A stretch of DNA of 7,120 bases from DASXBA01 sp046729895. Its GTDB lineage: Bacteria > Actinomycetota > Thermoleophilia > Solirubrobacterales > Thermoleophilaceae. The notes under the pieces are model-generated. The model saw nothing but the letters and a program-made list of their open reading frames with translations, had not been told where the DNA came from and ran no database searches. The stretch covers positions 1 to 7,120 of the forward strand of contig JBKPHP010000244.1 of the NCBI GenBank assembly GCA_046729895.1. The letters are read 5' to 3'. How positions within the stretch are numbered: the stretch's first letter is position 1; each line of letters starts with the position of its first letter. A program made the position numbers and the translations under genes. Of this stretch, positions 6,021-7,120 are shown in pieces.

Positions 6021-6027
6021 TCCTGCC
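6021..6027 (-). promoter_or_regulatory. Ribosome binding site of the macro domain gene
   Basis: On the minus strand GGCAGGA ends 8 nt before the ATG at 6010-6012. This supports that start against the much longer upstream-open reading frame. Confidence 0.55.
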
Positions 6028-6031
6028 CGAG

Positions 6032-6568
6032 ATGGCGCGCGACCACGTAGTGCTGAAGCCCGAAAGTCGCGAGATCAAGTTCTCGAACCCGGACAAGGTC
6101 TTCTTCCCCGAGCGCGGCCACACGAAGCTCGACCTCTGCGGGCCGCGCTTGCGCTTGCGCGGGAGGTGGAGCGGCGAATGCCCGGCAAGGCGACCTCGAA
6201 GTGGTGGAAGGAGGAGCGGATCGGCGTCTTCATCGATTACAACCAGAACGCTCGAGACCGAACGATCGCGTCCGCCTATTCGGTCAGGCCCACGCCCGAT
6301 GACACGGTCTCTGCGCCGCTCGAGTGGGAGGAGGTCCCGGGTGCCGAGATCGGCGACTTCCGGCTCGACACGGTCCCGGCCCGGCTCGAGAAGGTCGGCG
6401 ACCCGAGCGCCGGCCTGCACGAGAGGGCCCATTCGCTCGAGGCGCTGCTCGACCTGGCCGCCCGGGACGAGGCCGAAGGGCTCGGCGACGCCCCCTGGCC
6501 CTCACACTTCCGAAAGCAGCGTGGCGAGCCCGCGGCGCGTGCAGCCGTCGCGTGGCCGCAAGGGCTGA
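6032..6568 (+). pseudogene. LigD-type polymerase/primase domain, catalytic core deleted and frameshifted
   Basis: Remnant of a stand-alone LigD polymerase-domain (archaeo-eukaryotic primase-like) protein of the kind that fills ends in non-homologous end joining. The first piece (ATG 6032 to about 6136) encodes the family N-terminus: VVLKPESREIKFSNPDKV, then FFPERGHTKLDL. The sequence then jumps, in another frame, to RAALALAREVERR (from 6139), followed by TSKWWKEERIGVFIDYNQN, DRTIASAYSVRPTP and GLGDAPWPSHFRKQRGEPA. Intact relatives have roughly 150 residues between these pieces, including the catalytic DxD aspartates (RVDLDP region); all are absent. The later motif with the third acidic residue (FIDYNQN) remains. 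Near 6535 one extra base shifts the frame again, so the typical RVQPSR tail (6536-6553) and the TGA at 6566-6568 are back in the first frame. The deletion length must be 1 modulo 3. ATG 6178 could start a 154-residue fragment ending at 6642, but it would lack activity. It diverges from the macro domain gene. An assembly error is the main alternative. Confidence 0.85.
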
Positions 6569-6672
6569 CTTCGGCCCGGTTTGCTCGCAGCAGTCGGCGT
6601 AGTCGCAGGCTGTCGATCCAGCCGCCCACCGTTCGTCGTTAGGGTGAACGCGGCGAACGGCGCCGCGCGACG

Positions 6673-6679
6673 AAGGAGG
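6673..6679 (+). promoter_or_regulatory. Shine-Dalgarno AAGGAGG of the YCII gene
   Basis: AAGGAGG lies 6 nt before the ATG at 6686, a near-ideal match to the 16S rRNA tail and by far the strongest ribosome binding site here. It fixes the start of the YCII gene and suggests high translation, unlike the weak or absent sites of the neighbouring genes. Confidence 0.9.
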
Positions 6680-6685
6680 CATTTC

Positions 6686-7081
6686 ATGAAGTACTTGCTT
6701 GCGCTCTTTGGCGACGAGTCCCGCTGGGCGGAGCGGACGCCCGAGCAGATGCGGGAGGCCATGAAGCACTGGGACGCCTACACGAACGAGGCGATCGAGG
6801 CGGGCGTCCATGCCGGAGGTGAGGGCCTCCAGCCGAGCGCCACGGCCACGACGGTCAGGATCGAGGAGAGCGGCGACACGATCGTCTCCGATGGACCCTT
6901 TGCCGAGACCAAGGAGCAGCTGGGGGGTTACTACCTGCTCGACTGCAAGGACCTCGACGACGCGCTCGCATGGGCGAAGAAGATCCCGATGCCGGGTGGA
7001 ACGGTCGAGGTCCGGCCGGTCATGGACTACGACGCCGCCGGCTCCACGGCGCACTCGAACGAGGCGGAGGCGCGGCGGTAG
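6686..7081 (+). CDS. YCII/DGPF-domain protein
   Basis: A 131-residue cytoplasmic protein of the YCII-related (DGPF) family, a dimeric alpha-beta ferredoxin-like fold. It opens with the family strand MKYLLALFGDES, has MKHWDAYTNEAIEAGV (26-41) with the conserved His28 region, and the hallmark SDGPFAETKEQLGGYYLLD (68-86) with DGPF at 69-72, followed by AWAKKIPMPGGTVEVRPV. The last residues (about 121-131, rich in Glu, Ala and Arg) look like an unstructured tail. The biochemical role of this family is unsettled. In actinobacteria these genes very often sit directly upstream of ECF sigma factors of the DGPF-associated group (ECF42) and may modulate them. Here the sequence after the stop reads like the start of such a sigma factor. 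The ATG is fixed by AAGGAGG at 6 nt. No promoter is convincing in the 117 bp after the pseudogene. Confidence 0.93.
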   Translation: MKYLLALFGDESRWAERTPEQMREAMKHWDAYTNEAIEAGVHAGGEGLQPSATATTVRIEESGDTIVSDGPFAETKEQLGGYYLLDCKDLDDALAWAKKIPMPGGTVEVRPVMDYDAAGSTAHSNEAEARR

Positions 7082-7089
7082 GCGCTTCC

Positions 7090-7120
7090 GCAGAGGTCGT
7101 AGACCGCCTGTTCCGGCGAG
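7090..7120 (+). CDS. Possible N-terminus of an ECF sigma factor (cut by window edge, start unresolved)
   Basis: The frame beginning at 7090 reads AEVVDRLFRR. This resembles the first helix of DGPF-associated ECF sigma factors (typically AVxxVxREExGRxxATLIR), and such a gene is expected just after a YCII gene. Only ten residues are visible. I find no ATG, GTG or TTG in this frame just upstream, within the last roughly 65 bases of the YCII gene, so the true start is unclear: it may be an unusual codon, lie further upstream or lie past the edge. Treat this as a pointer supported mainly by context. Confidence 0.3.

Noticed and set aside
6013..6432. N-terminal extension of the macro domain frame to an upstream start
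   Set aside because: The extension reads across the polymerase pseudogene in antisense, has no macro homology, and the ATG at 6010-6012 has its own ribosome binding site.
6178..6642. Intact 154-residue protein starting at ATG 6178
   Set aside because: The frame is open, but its content is the C-terminal part of a LigD polymerase domain without the DxD core, and after about 6535 it leaves the family frame; it is better described as part of a pseudogene.
6284..7054. Minus-strand open frame (256 codons)
   Set aside because: It is antisense to the polymerase remnant and the YCII gene, which has a near-perfect ribosome binding site; no domain signature.
1..7120. CRISPR array, insertion sequence or tRNA
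   Set aside because: I found no regularly spaced repeats, no transposase motif and no T-loop/acceptor combination on either strand by eye; a tRNAscan or ISfinder run would settle this.

Overview
This 7.1 kb window is GC-rich bacterial chromosome with closely packed genes and frequent GTG and TTG starts. Two starts may be leaderless. It carries a GT81 glucosyl-3-phosphoglycerate synthase, a DGPF/YCII protein and a stand-alone LigD-type polymerase domain. Together these point to a high-GC actinomycetote, most likely of the Thermoleophilia (Solirubrobacterales/Gaiellales). That placement is inferred from gene content, with no marker gene to confirm it. I see no mobile element, CRISPR array, tRNA or rRNA.

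Layout. (1) 1-2263, minus strand: a YprA/MrfA-type DEAH helicase with a C-terminal zinc-binding (DUF1998/MZB) domain, cut by the left edge a few residues before its end. (2) 2285-4377, plus strand: a tight three-gene operon of glucosyl-3-phosphoglycerate synthase (gpgS), a small cupin protein and a HAD phosphatase. It starts divergently from the helicase across only 21 bp. (3) 4378-4546: a gap between convergent genes with a TACAAT box followed by three perfect inverted-repeat structures, the last a strong 11-bp hairpin. This is a candidate structured RNA and/or 3'-end region that I cannot assign to a known family. (4) 5527-6012 (macro domain protein) and 4547-5530 (glycerate kinase), minus strand: two genes overlapping by TTGA, so probably translationally coupled. 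(5) 6032-6568, plus strand: a broken LigD-type polymerase gene that lost its catalytic core and carries a frameshift near its 3' end. (6) 6686-7081, plus strand: a YCII/DGPF protein with an excellent Shine-Dalgarno, followed at the right edge by what looks like the start of an ECF sigma factor.

How the genes may work together. GpgS makes glucosyl-3-phosphoglycerate from NDP-glucose and 3-phosphoglycerate. The operon's HAD enzyme is the obvious candidate for the phosphatase that yields glucosylglycerate, a compatible solute and a precursor of polymethylated glucose polysaccharides in actinobacteria. The convergent glycerate kinase could return glycerate, released when glucosylglycerate is broken down, to central metabolism; this link is inferred from proximity. 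The helicase, macro domain protein and decayed NHEJ-type polymerase form a looser DNA repair/ADP-ribose theme. The most notable items are the decayed polymerase gene and the structured region at 4388-4544.
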